A DNA stretch of 64,000 nt from Ostreococcus mediterraneus (Eukaryota; Chlorophyta; Mamiellophyceae; Mamiellales; Bathycoccaceae): contig WMKK01000019.1 in assembly GCA_012295225.1 (NCBI GenBank), forward strand, positions 248,001 through 312,000, written 5' to 3'. Below are positions 38,101 through 46,445 of the stretch, piece by piece. Numbering within the stretch: position 1 is the first letter of the stretch; each line of letters starts with the position of its first letter. Made by a program: the position numbers and the translations under genes. Below the pieces are notes generated by a model, which saw only the letters and a list, made by a program, of their open reading frames with translations, ran no database searches and had not been told where the DNA came from.

Positions 38101-38455
38101 CGCCAGTGCGTTGGAAACATGCATGCGCGTGTTGAGTCGCCCGACGCGTTTAGTTCGAGGCAAGTTGGCGGCAGATGCAAACGTCGCGATTAATCCCGCG
38201 AGCTTTGATTGCGACGAAGAACGGGCATTGTTCGCGGCGTACGAAGCGGCAAAGTCCAAGATTTCATCCGAGTGCTCGGTGACGGATATGATTCACGCCG
38301 TGTGCGAAATGGATGCCGCCGCGACGGCGTTTTTCGACAACGTCCTCGTCATGGCGGAGGATGCCGAGGTGAAGCGGAACCGCATGGCGTTGTGCGCGGC
38401 GATTTCTGAATTGCCCAGAGGCGTGGTTGATTTCAACGAGCTTCCGAGCTTCTAG
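35153..38455 (+). CDS. EDD1: organellar glycyl-tRNA synthetase, alpha-beta fusion
   Basis: A 1,100-residue fused bacterial-type glycyl-tRNA synthetase, as in Arabidopsis EDD1, which serves plastids and mitochondria. Residues 1 to about 100 are a Ser/Arg-rich targeting region. The alpha subunit part (about 103-400) starts FQDAILRLQQYW and has GAGTMNPATFLRALG and ITYGLERILMALQG. The beta part starts DCVIEIGTEELPPQD at residue 415 and continues to the C-terminal anticodon-binding region. In bacteria the two parts are separate genes glyQ and glyS. The fused form is typical of plants and some bacteria such as Chlamydia. A telo-box about 100 bp upstream is shared with the ribosomal protein genes in this window. 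The gene is intact and intronless. Confidence 0.97.
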   Translation: MTLGGLSLAARACALRPLRALVLRRASSSTSSPVAVVARKAPVMCGDVGLGAPRRAARTPHGLVRSSSPFARSMTRLTKSRASASETAPAAARDSSSSARRNPSAPTFQDAILRLQQYWSSRGCAIVLPHNTEVGAGTMNPATFLRALGPEPWNVCYPEPSVRPDDSRYGTNPNRVQKHTQFQVILKPAPANPQEMYLGSLEALGIDTSAHDVRFVEDNWESPVLGAWGLGWEVWMDGMEVTQFTYFQQCGSLKVAPTAVEITYGLERILMALQGVDHFKDIAYNDTMSYGEMRMQEEYEMSVFNLDEASVETHRTRFELADKEALRMLEARLPIPAFDNLLKASHAFNVLDARGAVGVTERQKLFASMRNLARETAKLWVNRREELGYPLGVSDAVAGVSLVHSTGALPTTAADCVIEIGTEELPPQDVTTTAKQFGDAIQDLLKAEGLTNAGVSIGATPRRFVVSIKDLSPGQESVNERVRGPPLSRAFEDDGVTPSKAALGFCKKNGVDASALEKDDEYVWAVIRKEGRSAVGVLEDALPKIIASISFPRAMRWATGSDNAFSRPLRWLFGVHGERHLTFQALDVHSGTSTRLLRTRGDVSDTYNAANAKEYHDLLAKESIVISFEERMTSIWNDAQNAAKSVGGVVPETARDGLLDEVANLVEAPNVVMGTYDDAFLALPKEVLVMVMRKHQRYFPVENERGELKPYFVTFANGACDVDVVKHGNEAVLQARYEDAKFFYDDDLKKTLAEFKPKLSGITFQQELGNMLEKTTRVEGLVADVAAALGYGADVVKPAQHAAGLARADLATSMVMELTALAGTMGRHYAEKEGLPRDVSEAIFEACLPRSAGDSLPSTPAGITVAVADRLDTLIGLFAVVGGPKASADPFGLRRAAYGLVQTLVASGSACDVRSLIELAAAKQPVTVPAERIDECVTFITRRLEQLFIDAGNDVECVRAVLKERGGSPALASTSVAELVGIDASALETCMRVLSRPTRLVRGKLAADANVAINPASFDCDEERALFAAYEAAKSKISSECSVTDMIHAVCEMDAAATAFFDNVLVMAEDAEVKRNRMALCAAISELPRGVVDFNELPSF

Positions 38456-38655
38456 TGACGACGACGACGAAGAGCAGCTTATTACCGGTAATAGTTAAAA
38501 AAAACATCTTCATCGTGCTTCCACGTTTACCCAGCGCCAACGTCCCGGCGTCGTTAAAAAAAGTATACATTCATTTATTCTCGTTTTACAAACAGTACAG
38601 TAAAGTAAGTACAACAGATAAGAATCTTACGTTGTGATGGTACACTCGACGACGA
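38456..38655. other. convergent gap, GlyRS / RSH
   Basis: About 200 bp hold the two 3' ends. Two A-runs (AAAAAA near 38500 and 38556) are visible, and no gene. Confidence 0.45.
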
Positions 38656-40725
38656 TTACAAGACGCGTAATCGGTCCTTTGCGTCGCTGCGCAAGGCGTG
38701 AATTTCGAGATTCAAGTCCTCAAACACCGACATGTCTTCGGTTTCGTCCCAGCTCTTGTTTGGCGATAAGATGCGCGTGCGTGAGACTTCAACGACGTCA
38801 CCCATGCGCAAGTGCGTCGCGGCGAACGCCTCTGGGCTAACTGACTTCTTGTTCACGCGAACGCTAGAGACGCGGTAAAACTCAGTGGAACGAACGCCAC
38901 CCGGCACGCGCGAATCTTCGAGCTGTAAATCTCCCAGAGTAGAGTTCGACTTGAGTTCGCGCACAGCCACGGCACCGTCAACGACGGTGATGACGTACAT
39001 GGGCGCGTCGACGTCTTCCACCTCGCACGATTGGCAAAAAACCGAATCCTCGTGGTGCGGGCAATCCTTGGAGTGTTCGGGGAACATGCACGGCTTTAAC
39101 GAAGCGCCGCAATCGTGCAAGCTCTCGACGCGCGCAGGTCGAATCTTTTGGTGATCTTCGAGCTCGTTTTGCCAAGTGAGCATGAAACGCGCCCATTGCA
39201 CTTGCTGATCCACCTTGGCGCTCGTGGCGCTGCGTTCGTGCTCCTTGTATCGCCAGTGCGCGGCGACGCCAAACTCGGCAGTGCGATGCATAGATGCAGT
39301 GCGGATTTGAACTTCGAGCGTGCTGTCGGAATCATCACGCACGACGGTGTGCAACGATTGATAACCGTTACGCTTGGGCGTGGTGATGTAATCCTTCATG
39401 CGACCATCCACCGGAGTCCAGAGACCGTGCACGTAGTCGAGCACGGCGCGGCAGGCGGCTTCGCTGGCTTTGTCATCCTCACCGTCAGCGATGATGACGC
39501 GAATCGCACGAACGTCCATGATGTCTTCCAATGCTTGGTTTTTCTCAACCATTTTCTTGTACACGGAATACAAAGACTTTTGACGACCGCACATGTCAAT
39601 GACTTCGACGTGATGACCCGAGAGCGCTTCGTCGAGCTTGGTCAACGCGGCGACAATGGAGTCGCGCTGTGCGCGCGATTCCAGTCGTGAACTCAACTCA
39701 GCATGCGCTCGGGCGTTGGTCCACTTGAACGCCAAGTCCTCGAGCTCGTTCTTGATGGTGAAAATGCCCAAACGGTTAGCCAACGGGGCGTAAATGGCCA
39801 ACGTCTCTTCGGCAAAGCTGGCTTGTTGCGCCGGCGGCGCCGTGTGCAAATTACGCATCTTGATCAACCGGGCGGCGAGCTTGACGATCACCACGCGTGC
39901 ATCCGTCATGGCCAAGATCATGGCTCGAAGTTGCGCGCGCTCGTTGTGCTCCAAGTCACGCGCCGACGCGCGGTGAAGCTTGGACACGCGATGCAAGCGC
40001 GCGACGCCTTGCACCAATTCAACCAAGTCTTCAGGAAACTTGACGCGCAAATCGTCAACCGTGGCACTCGTCACGTCCAAAGCATCGTGCAACAAGCCGA
40101 CAGCGACGGTTTTCGCATCCATGCCGAGCTTGGCGAGCGCAATGGCAATGTCCACGCACTGGTCAAAATGCGGCCCGAGACCCGGACCGGCGTGCGTCTT
40201 GGCGGCGAATTCAAACGCTTCGCGAACCGTCGGCTCGGCAAAGATTTCCGGCACCGCCGCCAACGCACGACGGTATGCATCGCCATCGAACGCGTCGTAC
40301 CCAAACTCCCCAGCGAGCTCCGCGCGTAACATCCCAATCGGTGGCTTTTGCGCGCTCCCCGACTTGCCGTCGCGGTCGCTCAAGTCAAACCCAACAATCT
40401 TCACCGCGGATGACATCGGCGGCGTCCCACGCCCATGCAGTTGAGACATCGACGACGACGATTTCATAGACTTCCCAGGCGTCGAAGCCAACGAATCCCG
40501 ACCTCGCAACGACCCATAAGAACTCCCGAGCGTCGCCGCGCTCGACCCCGTGGGCGATTCCCCAGCCAATGCCGCCGCCGCGCGCGACCCAAAACTCCCA
40601 TTCCGCGCCATTGCGTTGTGACTCACGCGTTCACCAAACTCCCGCGGCGATGATGACGATTCCAGCGCGCACGATACCTTGGTGGCGCTGGGCGATCCCG
40701 ACATGAACGCCACGCTCAACGCCAT
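38656..40725 (-). CDS. RSH: RelA/SpoT homologue, probably ppGpp synthetase-only
   Basis: A 689-residue RSH protein with a Ser/Gly-rich N-terminus (1 to about 130) that fits a plastid transit peptide. The HD hydrolase domain (about 165-350) keeps His186 and His213-Asp214. The metal-ligand aspartate of the KLAD motif is alanine here (KLAARL, Ala285), and the catalytic Glu-Asp pair after HD reads Asp217-Val218. The synthetase domain (about 380-500) is complete: RMKDY (442-446), KRNGYQSLH (451-459), EVQIRT (471-476) and AAHWRYKE. A Cys-rich patch and a TGS-like segment follow. Hydrolase activity is therefore probably lost while (p)ppGpp synthesis is kept. No EF-hands are seen, which separates it from the Ca-regulated CRSH type. 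Confidence 0.9.
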   Translation of the reverse strand: MALSVAFMSGSPSATKVSCALESSSSPREFGERVSHNAMARNGSFGSRAAAALAGESPTGSSAATLGSSYGSLRGRDSLASTPGKSMKSSSSMSQLHGRGTPPMSSAVKIVGFDLSDRDGKSGSAQKPPIGMLRAELAGEFGYDAFDGDAYRRALAAVPEIFAEPTVREAFEFAAKTHAGPGLGPHFDQCVDIAIALAKLGMDAKTVAVGLLHDALDVTSATVDDLRVKFPEDLVELVQGVARLHRVSKLHRASARDLEHNERAQLRAMILAMTDARVVIVKLAARLIKMRNLHTAPPAQQASFAEETLAIYAPLANRLGIFTIKNELEDLAFKWTNARAHAELSSRLESRAQRDSIVAALTKLDEALSGHHVEVIDMCGRQKSLYSVYKKMVEKNQALEDIMDVRAIRVIIADGEDDKASEAACRAVLDYVHGLWTPVDGRMKDYITTPKRNGYQSLHTVVRDDSDSTLEVQIRTASMHRTAEFGVAAHWRYKEHERSATSAKVDQQVQWARFMLTWQNELEDHQKIRPARVESLHDCGASLKPCMFPEHSKDCPHHEDSVFCQSCEVEDVDAPMYVITVVDGAVAVRELKSNSTLGDLQLEDSRVPGGVRSTEFYRVSSVRVNKKSVSPEAFAATHLRMGDVVEVSRTRILSPNKSWDETEDMSVFEDLNLEIHALRSDAKDRLRVL

Positions 40726-41394
40726 CTTTGCCTTGACGAGTTATAATTGGTCAAAATACCCCCTCCCAGTCGGCACCCTCCCAAAAGCGCTCTCTTCTTT
40801 GACCGTTGTCGTCGACCGAGATTGATTAATCAATCCCCCCGCCTCCTCGCGCCTCGCTCGTGTCGCGCGCCGAACGAGACAGCCGCGCGCGCGAAATACC
40901 CCGCCTTCGCGTATCCGCGCTCAATCCGCGCGTCCGTCGCTCGCGGCGCGACGCGAAACGCTCGCGAATCCACGCGCGCGCACCCGCCAGGGTGGTTCAA
41001 AATCCCAAGCGTCGGCACGCCCTGCGACGCGTCGTCGACCGCTGCACTGCGCGTTTGACGGTGGTAGACGATGAAATATATATGAACGTATATATATCTC
41101 GCGCCTCGTCCTCGGTTGGCTCGCGCGCTGTGTGTGTGTGTGTGTTTTCTGTGTGTGTTGTAATGGCGTCGTCGCGCCCGTGGACGCGTCGTTTCACCGC
41201 GAAAAAAGGCGGGAAAACCAGTGTACATAGTGTAGCGCCATAAGTACTATATATGACTTAGGTGCCGAGTCCCGTGTGGCGGTGCGAGGGGGCGTGTGTC
41301 GTAGTATTAGTGTGTTAAGTGCTATGAAGGGTGTGGTTTTAATACAATCACGCGGGCCACACATGTGGACGTTTCGTGTGACTCCGAAGACGTT
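40726..41394. promoter_or_regulatory. RSH promoter region
   Basis: This 669 bp gap holds the RSH promoter and the 3' flank of the coiled-coil gene. It contains a 23-base element (40743-40765) shared with the coiled-coil gene's own upstream region, an AT-rich TATATATGAACGTATATATA patch near 41077, a GT microsatellite (about 41130-41148) and an E2F-like GGCGGGAAA near 41209. The largest plus-strand frames here are Arg-rich and not supported as genes. Confidence 0.45.
40743..40765 (+). repeat. dispersed 23-base element, copy 1
   Basis: Reads ATAATTGGTCAAA, then ATACCCCCTC. It recurs on the opposite strand at 42493-42514 with one A fewer. It contains an inverted CCAAT box (ATTGG) and lies 18-40 bp upstream of the RSH start codon. 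Confidence 0.6.
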
Positions 41395-42044
41395 TCACGC
41401 GCGCGCGGCGCGTTGTAAACGCTCGGCGATGGTGGGATCGCGCGCGCGCCATTCGGCGAGCATGTGTGCCATGGTTTCGCGCACGGATGCGCACTTGGCT
41501 TTGGCGTCGGCGCGGCGCGCGGCGGCGTCGGGGGCGCGCGGATGGGTCGCGACGGTCGCGGTCGCGTCTGCGTCGGACGCGGACGCGAGCGCGGCGGCGA
41601 GAGCGTCTTTTGCTAATCGTTCACCCTCGCGCGCGTCTCGAGCGTCGCGCGCTTCTTTGGCTAATCGCGCGTTTAAGCGCTCGAAATCGTCGGCGGCGAC
41701 GGAGACGTAGCGTTGGACGCGTAACAGTTGACGCTCGAGCCGACGTCTCGAGGCGACGCCGAGCGCTACTTTTTCCTCCTCTTTCGCGCGTTTTGCGCGC
41801 TCACACACGGCGCGTATGGCGAACCTCCATCGTCGACGCGCGTCTGCGCTCGTGGCTGCGCCTAGGGCGGCGAGTAAGTCTTCTACGTCGGCGGAGAGCG
41901 CCGCGCAGCGCGCGTCGCACGCGCGCATTTCTTCGCGCGCAAACGCCTCGAGCGCTCGCGCGCGAGATTCTGCTGCATCTCGTTCGAGCGTGAGCGCTAA
42001 CGCGAGTGCGTTCGTCTGTCGTCGCTCTGCGATGGACGTGTGTG

Positions 42045-42092
<48 letters not shown>

Positions 42093-42423
42093 AGCCCACC
42101 ACTAACGCCGTCGACATCACCTCAACCGGCACGCCTCGGCGCACCGAAGGCGACGTCGCACACACGGACGCATCAAACTCCGTCTTTGCGCTCATCATCG
42201 ACGCCTCGAACGCGGAGACAGACGCGACGTCGTCGCTCATCGCGTCCGTCAGCGGTGCGCGAGCCACAGCCTCCAACATCGACTCGCACGAATTCAACGT
42301 CGTCGTCGTCGTCGCCGTTCCCGCAGTCTTACCGCGCCGCGACCGCGGCGTGTACACGACGGTGTACTCGCGCGGGACGTTTCCATCGCGCTCGACGAGC
42401 GGGGCGGTGCGCGCGAGACGCAT
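41395..42423 (-). CDS. coiled-coil protein with poly-Asp tract
   Basis: A 342-residue protein I do not recognise. The first 90 residues are of mixed composition, followed by a run of 15 aspartates encoded by a (GTC/GAC)n trinucleotide repeat (about 42045-42090). The C-terminal 200 residues are almost pure Ala, Arg, Glu and Asp with heptad-like spacing, a long coiled coil. The ATG at 42423 is the first in frame; the longer frame begins at a non-ATG codon inside the shared 23-base element. Function unknown. The repeat is likely to vary among strains. Confidence 0.6.
42045..42090. repeat. trinucleotide microsatellite in the coiled-coil gene
   Basis: A run of CGT/GTC units encodes 15 consecutive aspartates on the minus strand. 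A simple repeat with likely length polymorphism. Confidence 0.85.
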
Positions 42424-42492
42424 AGCGCGACGTCGTGTGACGCACGCGGTGGAAGAGCAATCGACGGATTTTTCTTCCCCCTTGAGGGACTT

Positions 42493-42514
42493 GAGGGGGT
42501 ATTTGACCAATTAT
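42493..42514 (-). repeat. dispersed 23-base element, copy 2
   Basis: On the minus strand this reads ATAATTGGTCAAA, then TACCCCCTC, matching 40743-40765 except for one missing A. It lies 70-91 bp upstream of the coiled-coil gene's start codon. Its orientation relative to the gene is the reverse of copy 1. Confidence 0.6.
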
Positions 42515-42555
42515 GACTCAAGAGGTTAGTTTTGTATTTAAAAAACGCGCGAGTT

Positions 42556-43683
42556 TTACCCGGCGAGCGACGACGTGATGGAGTCCGACGCGCCGAACGC
42601 GGTGGTGAGATATGCCAATACGCTCGGGTCGCTCAGGAGCGATGCGAAGAGGCTCGGTTGGAGCGCAGAGGCTAATAATTGAGGATCGCCGAGGAGGGAC
42701 GGGGAGACGAGCCGCGAGAGACGGTCGCGCGCGATACTGGCTCGTACGTCATCGTCGATGGAGGATGACGACGAGGAGGATGACGATGATGATAATAATA
42801 TCGATGATGGTTCTCGCGTGAGTTCGGAGAACGATGCAGAGGTGACGATTGGGTCGGTAGTTGAACCGTCGTCGTATCGCCGCTCTGACATTTGATACGC
42901 CGCGAGCGCTTCGGCGGCGTACAAAATGTCTTCGCCAAAGACATCGCCAGACTCGCCAGACCTAGTTGAAGATGCAAACGTGGTGCGTGCCAAATTGAGG
43001 AAGTTCTCGTCGCTCGCGAACGCTAAAACTTCGTCAAAGAGCCAGGCTTGAAGTTCGGATTGGGCGAACTCTAACGCGTCTGATTCGTGATGGTTCACAA
43101 ACGCTTGCGCGGCGATTTGCGTGTACGCTGTTAATCGTTCGGATGATAAGTCTTCTTGAATCAGTAGCGTGGCGAGGAGTTCAGCCATCTGCATCGCTTC
43201 GTTGAGTGATTCCATGCGTTCAATCGCGGCGGCCACGCTCGGGGGCGGCGGCGGCGGCGGCGGTGATGGCGGCGGAGGACGGCGAGCGACAAAGTCTCGC
43301 TCGACGCTCGACCACGACAACCACCAATTGTTTTGCGTGGATGGTGGAGAAGAGCGAGTTGAAATCGGCGGCGGCGGCGGAGGCGGAGGCGATGGAGACG
43401 ACATGAATGGTGGTGGTGGATTGGGAGCCAACGCCACCGGCGGTGGCGGCTGAGTTTGTTGTGAAGAAGACCATCGAACTTCCCACGGCCAAGTAGAAGA
43501 GATTTGTGGGGAATCTCCAGCTGCGGCGCTCACGAGACTACTTCCAAACGCTGCGCTTGCGCGCACGGGCGTCAAAGGCGACCAGTGAATAGCAGCGCCG
43601 CCGCTCGAGCGCTCGAGCAACATTCTCGCGCACGCGCCGCTCGGCGCGTGCGCGAGCATGCCCACACACGCTATCGCATACAT
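42556..43683 (-). CDS. secreted proline-rich protein
   Basis: A 375-residue protein when started at the ATG at 43683, which gives a clean signal peptide (MYAIACVGMLAHAPSGACA). An in-frame ATG at 43821 would add 46 basic residues before it; I prefer the shorter form. After about 60 residues there is a proline-rich zone with several runs such as PPPPPVALAP, SPSPPPPPPPP and SPPPPPPPPSVAA, encoded by (GGC/GGT)n repeats at about 43240-43445. The C-terminal 230 residues are acidic and helical and end with a run of serines (SSSSSSSSS). SPPPP motifs resemble hydroxyproline-rich glycoproteins of algal cell surfaces. Ostreococcus has no cell wall, so a surface or vesicle role is open. No catalytic domain is seen. 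Confidence 0.65.
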   Translation of the reverse strand: MYAIACVGMLAHAPSGACARMLLERSSGGAAIHWSPLTPVRASAAFGSSLVSAAAGDSPQISSTWPWEVRWSSSQQTQPPPPVALAPNPPPPFMSSPSPPPPPPPPISTRSSPPSTQNNWWLSWSSVERDFVARRPPPPSPPPPPPPPSVAAAIERMESLNEAMQMAELLATLLIQEDLSSERLTAYTQIAAQAFVNHHESDALEFAQSELQAWLFDEVLAFASDENFLNLARTTFASSTRSGESGDVFGEDILYAAEALAAYQMSERRYDDGSTTDPIVTSASFSELTREPSSILLSSSSSSSSSSSIDDDVRASIARDRLSRLVSPSLLGDPQLLASALQPSLFASLLSDPSVLAYLTTAFGASDSITSSLAG

Positions 43684-43868
43684 CGCCGTGCGATGGATGC
43701 GTGTGGACAGCGCCAACCCCGCATTGTATTTCGTTCTACCTGTCCGCGGTCGCACGCCCATCGCACGCGAATGAATGCCGACACTTTGATTTTTGTTGTT
43801 TGTCCCCACGAGAAATGCCATCCTCAAACATTTGATAATCGAACGCCAGTGTGTGTCACACGCCCAAC

Positions 43869-44948
43869 ATGACGCCAAAGCTTTTGGTTATATGCGTCGC
43901 TTTTGTATGCACGCTCGTGAGTAACGCCAGCGGGGCGTGCTCAGCCACGCCAACGACGCCGATGGAAAGCTTGAATGTGGCGACGCCGACGCGTCGGGGC
44001 CGCGACTTGAAGCAATTTCTCGCTCCAGTGAAATATTCAATGGTTGGCTTTAGCGATGCCCTGTATGAACTCGGCGAAGCGTTGGTAGATTTATCACTCA
44101 TTCGCCCACAGTATCGATGGGTTGACGTGCTAAACGCTCGCGCTGCACGACAACGCGCTGCGGAGGATGATTACGAGAGCTCTGAGACAACTTCAATGGG
44201 ACAAAGTTTGCACATACACGCAGTATCTGCGCATTACGCGAATACCCGGGTGGGAATCAACCCGTCTTTGGGTTTTCGGCTATTCATCACGGATGATGAC
44301 GGCGCCAAGGTGTCGCCTTGGCACGACATCCCATTGAAAAATGATGATGGGACGATGAATTTCGTGTGCGAAATTCCAAAAGACACCACGGCAAAAATGG
44401 AAGTGGCGACGGATGAGAAGTTGACACCCATCAAGCAAGACACCAGTGATGATAATAAACTTCGTGATTATCCGTATAGCATTAACTGGAACTATGGTAT
44501 GTTGCCGCAAACGTGGGAAGATCCGACTCGTGAGCATTTAACAATCAAGGCGACGGGCGATAACGATCCCGTAGATGTCGTTGAAATTGGCTCAGTTGCG
44601 CTTCCAATGGGATCGGTAACACCCGTGAAGGCGCTCGGCGTGTATGCCATGATTGACCAAGGCGAGTTGGACTGGAAGGTGATTGCGATTTCCACCAGCG
44701 ACCCGAAGGCGAAGGACATCAACGACGTCGCCGACGTCGAGAAGCACTTCCCGGGTGAGCTCGAGAAGATCCGCGTGTGGTTTCGCGACTACAAGACTCC
44801 GGAGGGCAAACCGCAAAATGAATTCGGTTTGGATGGCAAGTGCATGGACAAGGCGTACACTTTGGGTGTAATTGAGGAAGCGCATGATGCGTACATCGCG
44901 TTGAAATCCGGGATCAGCGCCAATGAGTACGAGTTTTCCCTGGAATGA
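43869..44948 (+). CDS. soluble inorganic pyrophosphatase, with signal peptide
   Basis: A 359-residue family I pyrophosphatase of the eukaryotic type, hydrolysing pyrophosphate to phosphate. The catalytic signature DNDPVD lies near residues 230-235. Other blocks are PWHDIPL, RDYPYSINWNYGMLPQTWEDP and KVIAISTSDPKAKDIND. The first 25 residues (MTPKLLVICVAFVCTLVSNASGACS) form a classic secretory signal: short basic start, hydrophobic core and a small-residue cleavage site. About 70 further residues precede the core. Most eukaryotic relatives are cytosolic, mitochondrial or plastid. A signal peptide here would suggest the ER, an acidic compartment, the cell exterior, or a plastid reached through the ER. 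It is divergent from the proline-rich gene across about 185 bp. Confidence 0.93.
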   Translation: MTPKLLVICVAFVCTLVSNASGACSATPTTPMESLNVATPTRRGRDLKQFLAPVKYSMVGFSDALYELGEALVDLSLIRPQYRWVDVLNARAARQRAAEDDYESSETTSMGQSLHIHAVSAHYANTRVGINPSLGFRLFITDDDGAKVSPWHDIPLKNDDGTMNFVCEIPKDTTAKMEVATDEKLTPIKQDTSDDNKLRDYPYSINWNYGMLPQTWEDPTREHLTIKATGDNDPVDVVEIGSVALPMGSVTPVKALGVYAMIDQGELDWKVIAISTSDPKAKDINDVADVEKHFPGELEKIRVWFRDYKTPEGKPQNEFGLDGKCMDKAYTLGVIEEAHDAYIALKSGISANEYEFSLE

Positions 44949-45044
44949 ATTGTTGTAAAAATATTTTACTTGACATGTCTACTAGAAATCTATATCAAAG
45001 CTGCGCGCTCGACCCAAATAATGATAAATCATGAGCGAAGTTAA

Positions 45045-46011
45045 TTAATCCTTTTGCACTTCGAGTTGGAACTTCGCCTTGACGCTCTTGTGCAAAGTAG
45101 CTTGGACTTCGTAAACACCTGTGGTGCTGATGTCCGGAACAGCGAAAATCTTCTTGTCCATCTCCTTGCCAGTTTGCGCCTTGATGGCTTCGACGACGTC
45201 GCTCGCTTGCACAGAGCCGAAAATCTTGCCATCCTCACCCACAGTCTTCTTCACAACAAACTTGCCAATCGTCGTCAACGCCGTCGCGATAGCCTTGGCG
45301 TCGGCAACCTCCTTCGCCTTGGCCGCCTCTTGCGCCTCCGCTTTCGCCTTGAATTCAGCCATCAATTCTTGGCTCACCTTAGTGGCCAAGCCTTGCGGCT
45401 CCAAGTACGAGCGGAAGAAACCGTTCGACACCGCGACCATGTCGCCTTGCGCGCCGAGTTCAGACGCTTCGAGCAAGACAACCTTCGTCTTCTTCGCCAC
45501 CTTCTTGTTCGCCTCAACGACGAGCGCCGAGCGACCACCGACGCGCGGCGTAGACGCCACCGTCTTGGAGCTCTATATCAACGAAAAGCACGCACCACCA
45601 CAGTCAGTCTTCACGAACGAATACCTCGCGTCTATACCAACGCCTCGCTGGGAAAACCCTACCACACCCAGCCGCGCCACCCATCACCCCCCCTCACGCC
45701 CGCGCGCGCGCGTCTCCCACCCCTACCCGCGCGCGCACACACACGCAAGAAATATTTCACACCATCCCCACGCGTCATCACCCGCGCCGCGCCCCCGCCG
45801 CGCGCGCCGCGCGCGCGAATGCACATCTCGAAACCCTCAACCTCGCGCCACGCCAAGCGTCGTGCGTCATCGTCCCAGCGGCGGCGCGCGCGCGCGACCG
45901 CCGCCGCGCCGCGCGCGTCGTCGAATCGCCGTGGACGAATCGCGTCGTACGTACCTTGGTCACGCGCGTGGCGCGCAAACCGGTGTATTGCGGGACTTGA
46001 ACCGTAAACAT
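45045..46011 (-). CDS. PRPL9: plastid ribosomal protein bL9c, two exons
   Basis: Exon 1 (46011-45955) encodes 19 residues, MFTVQVPQYTGLRATRVTK. The intron (45954-45573) starts GTACGT and ends TATAG, phase 0. Exon 2 (45572-45045) continues SSKTVASTPRVGG, giving 194 residues. Residues 1 to about 38 form the transit peptide. The mature protein has KVVLLEASELGAQGDMVAVSNGFFRSYL (N-terminal L9 domain, here in two adjoining blocks), a Lys/Ala/Glu linker helix, and GEDGKIFGSV with a C-terminal L9 domain. Exon 2 alone would need a GTG start and would lack most of the transit peptide. Bacterial L9 is about 150 residues, so the extension is the targeting part. Confidence 0.92.
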
Positions 46012-46445
46012 CGTGTGTCGAGGAATGGCGCGACGACGGGCGACTGGGGTGGCGTCGAGGAGAAACCAGGCACCCACGCGTGGAACAGTGCACCCATTGT
46101 GTGTGTATTCAATGGGTATGTATGGGTATCTATTTATATATTGGAATCGAGGTTGGACGTGGATGTGGGGTGATAGGTTTAGATGTGTATTATGTACGGA
46201 GTATAGGCTCGATGGGGGAACATGGCACCCATACGGTGCGACGAGGCCGCGGCACGCGGCATACGTCGACGACGCGGTGTGGCGTGCGCGCGGCGCTGAC
46301 GACGACGACGCGCGAGGTGCGCCAGTGGGTTTTGAGTATCGCATATACGTCGCATATACGTCGCAGTGCGTCGGTCGCGTGCGACTTGCGGTGCGGACGA
46401 CGTCCGGCGAGGGAATCAATCGCTCTCGGAGATCACAAAGGCGCC
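46012..46445. promoter_or_regulatory. divergent promoter region, bL9c / F-box gene
   Basis: A 434 bp gap between divergent start codons. It contains GT/AT-rich stretches (about 46095-46210) with repeated GGGTATGTATGGGTATC words, and a GCATATACGTC direct repeat near 46340-46362. The open frame of the F-box gene runs through it, but its composition differs sharply from the conserved part. I see no telo-box here. Confidence 0.45.

Noticed and set aside
41164-41241. Small 26-codon frame and E2F-like GGCGGGAAA in the RSH gap
   Set aside because: Too short and too biased to call as a gene. A single E2F-like site is expected by chance in GC-rich DNA, and no cell-cycle gene is adjacent.
42045-43445. 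Microsatellites in the coiled-coil and proline-rich genes as a special element
   Set aside because: These are simple trinucleotide repeats within open frames (poly-Asp, poly-Pro, poly-Ser). They are ordinary slippage products in GC-rich coding DNA.
46080-46445. 122-codon N-terminal extension of the F-box-like protein
   Set aside because: Low-complexity, Cys/Arg-rich translation of promoter-like DNA between divergent genes. Normal sequence begins at the ATG at 46446.
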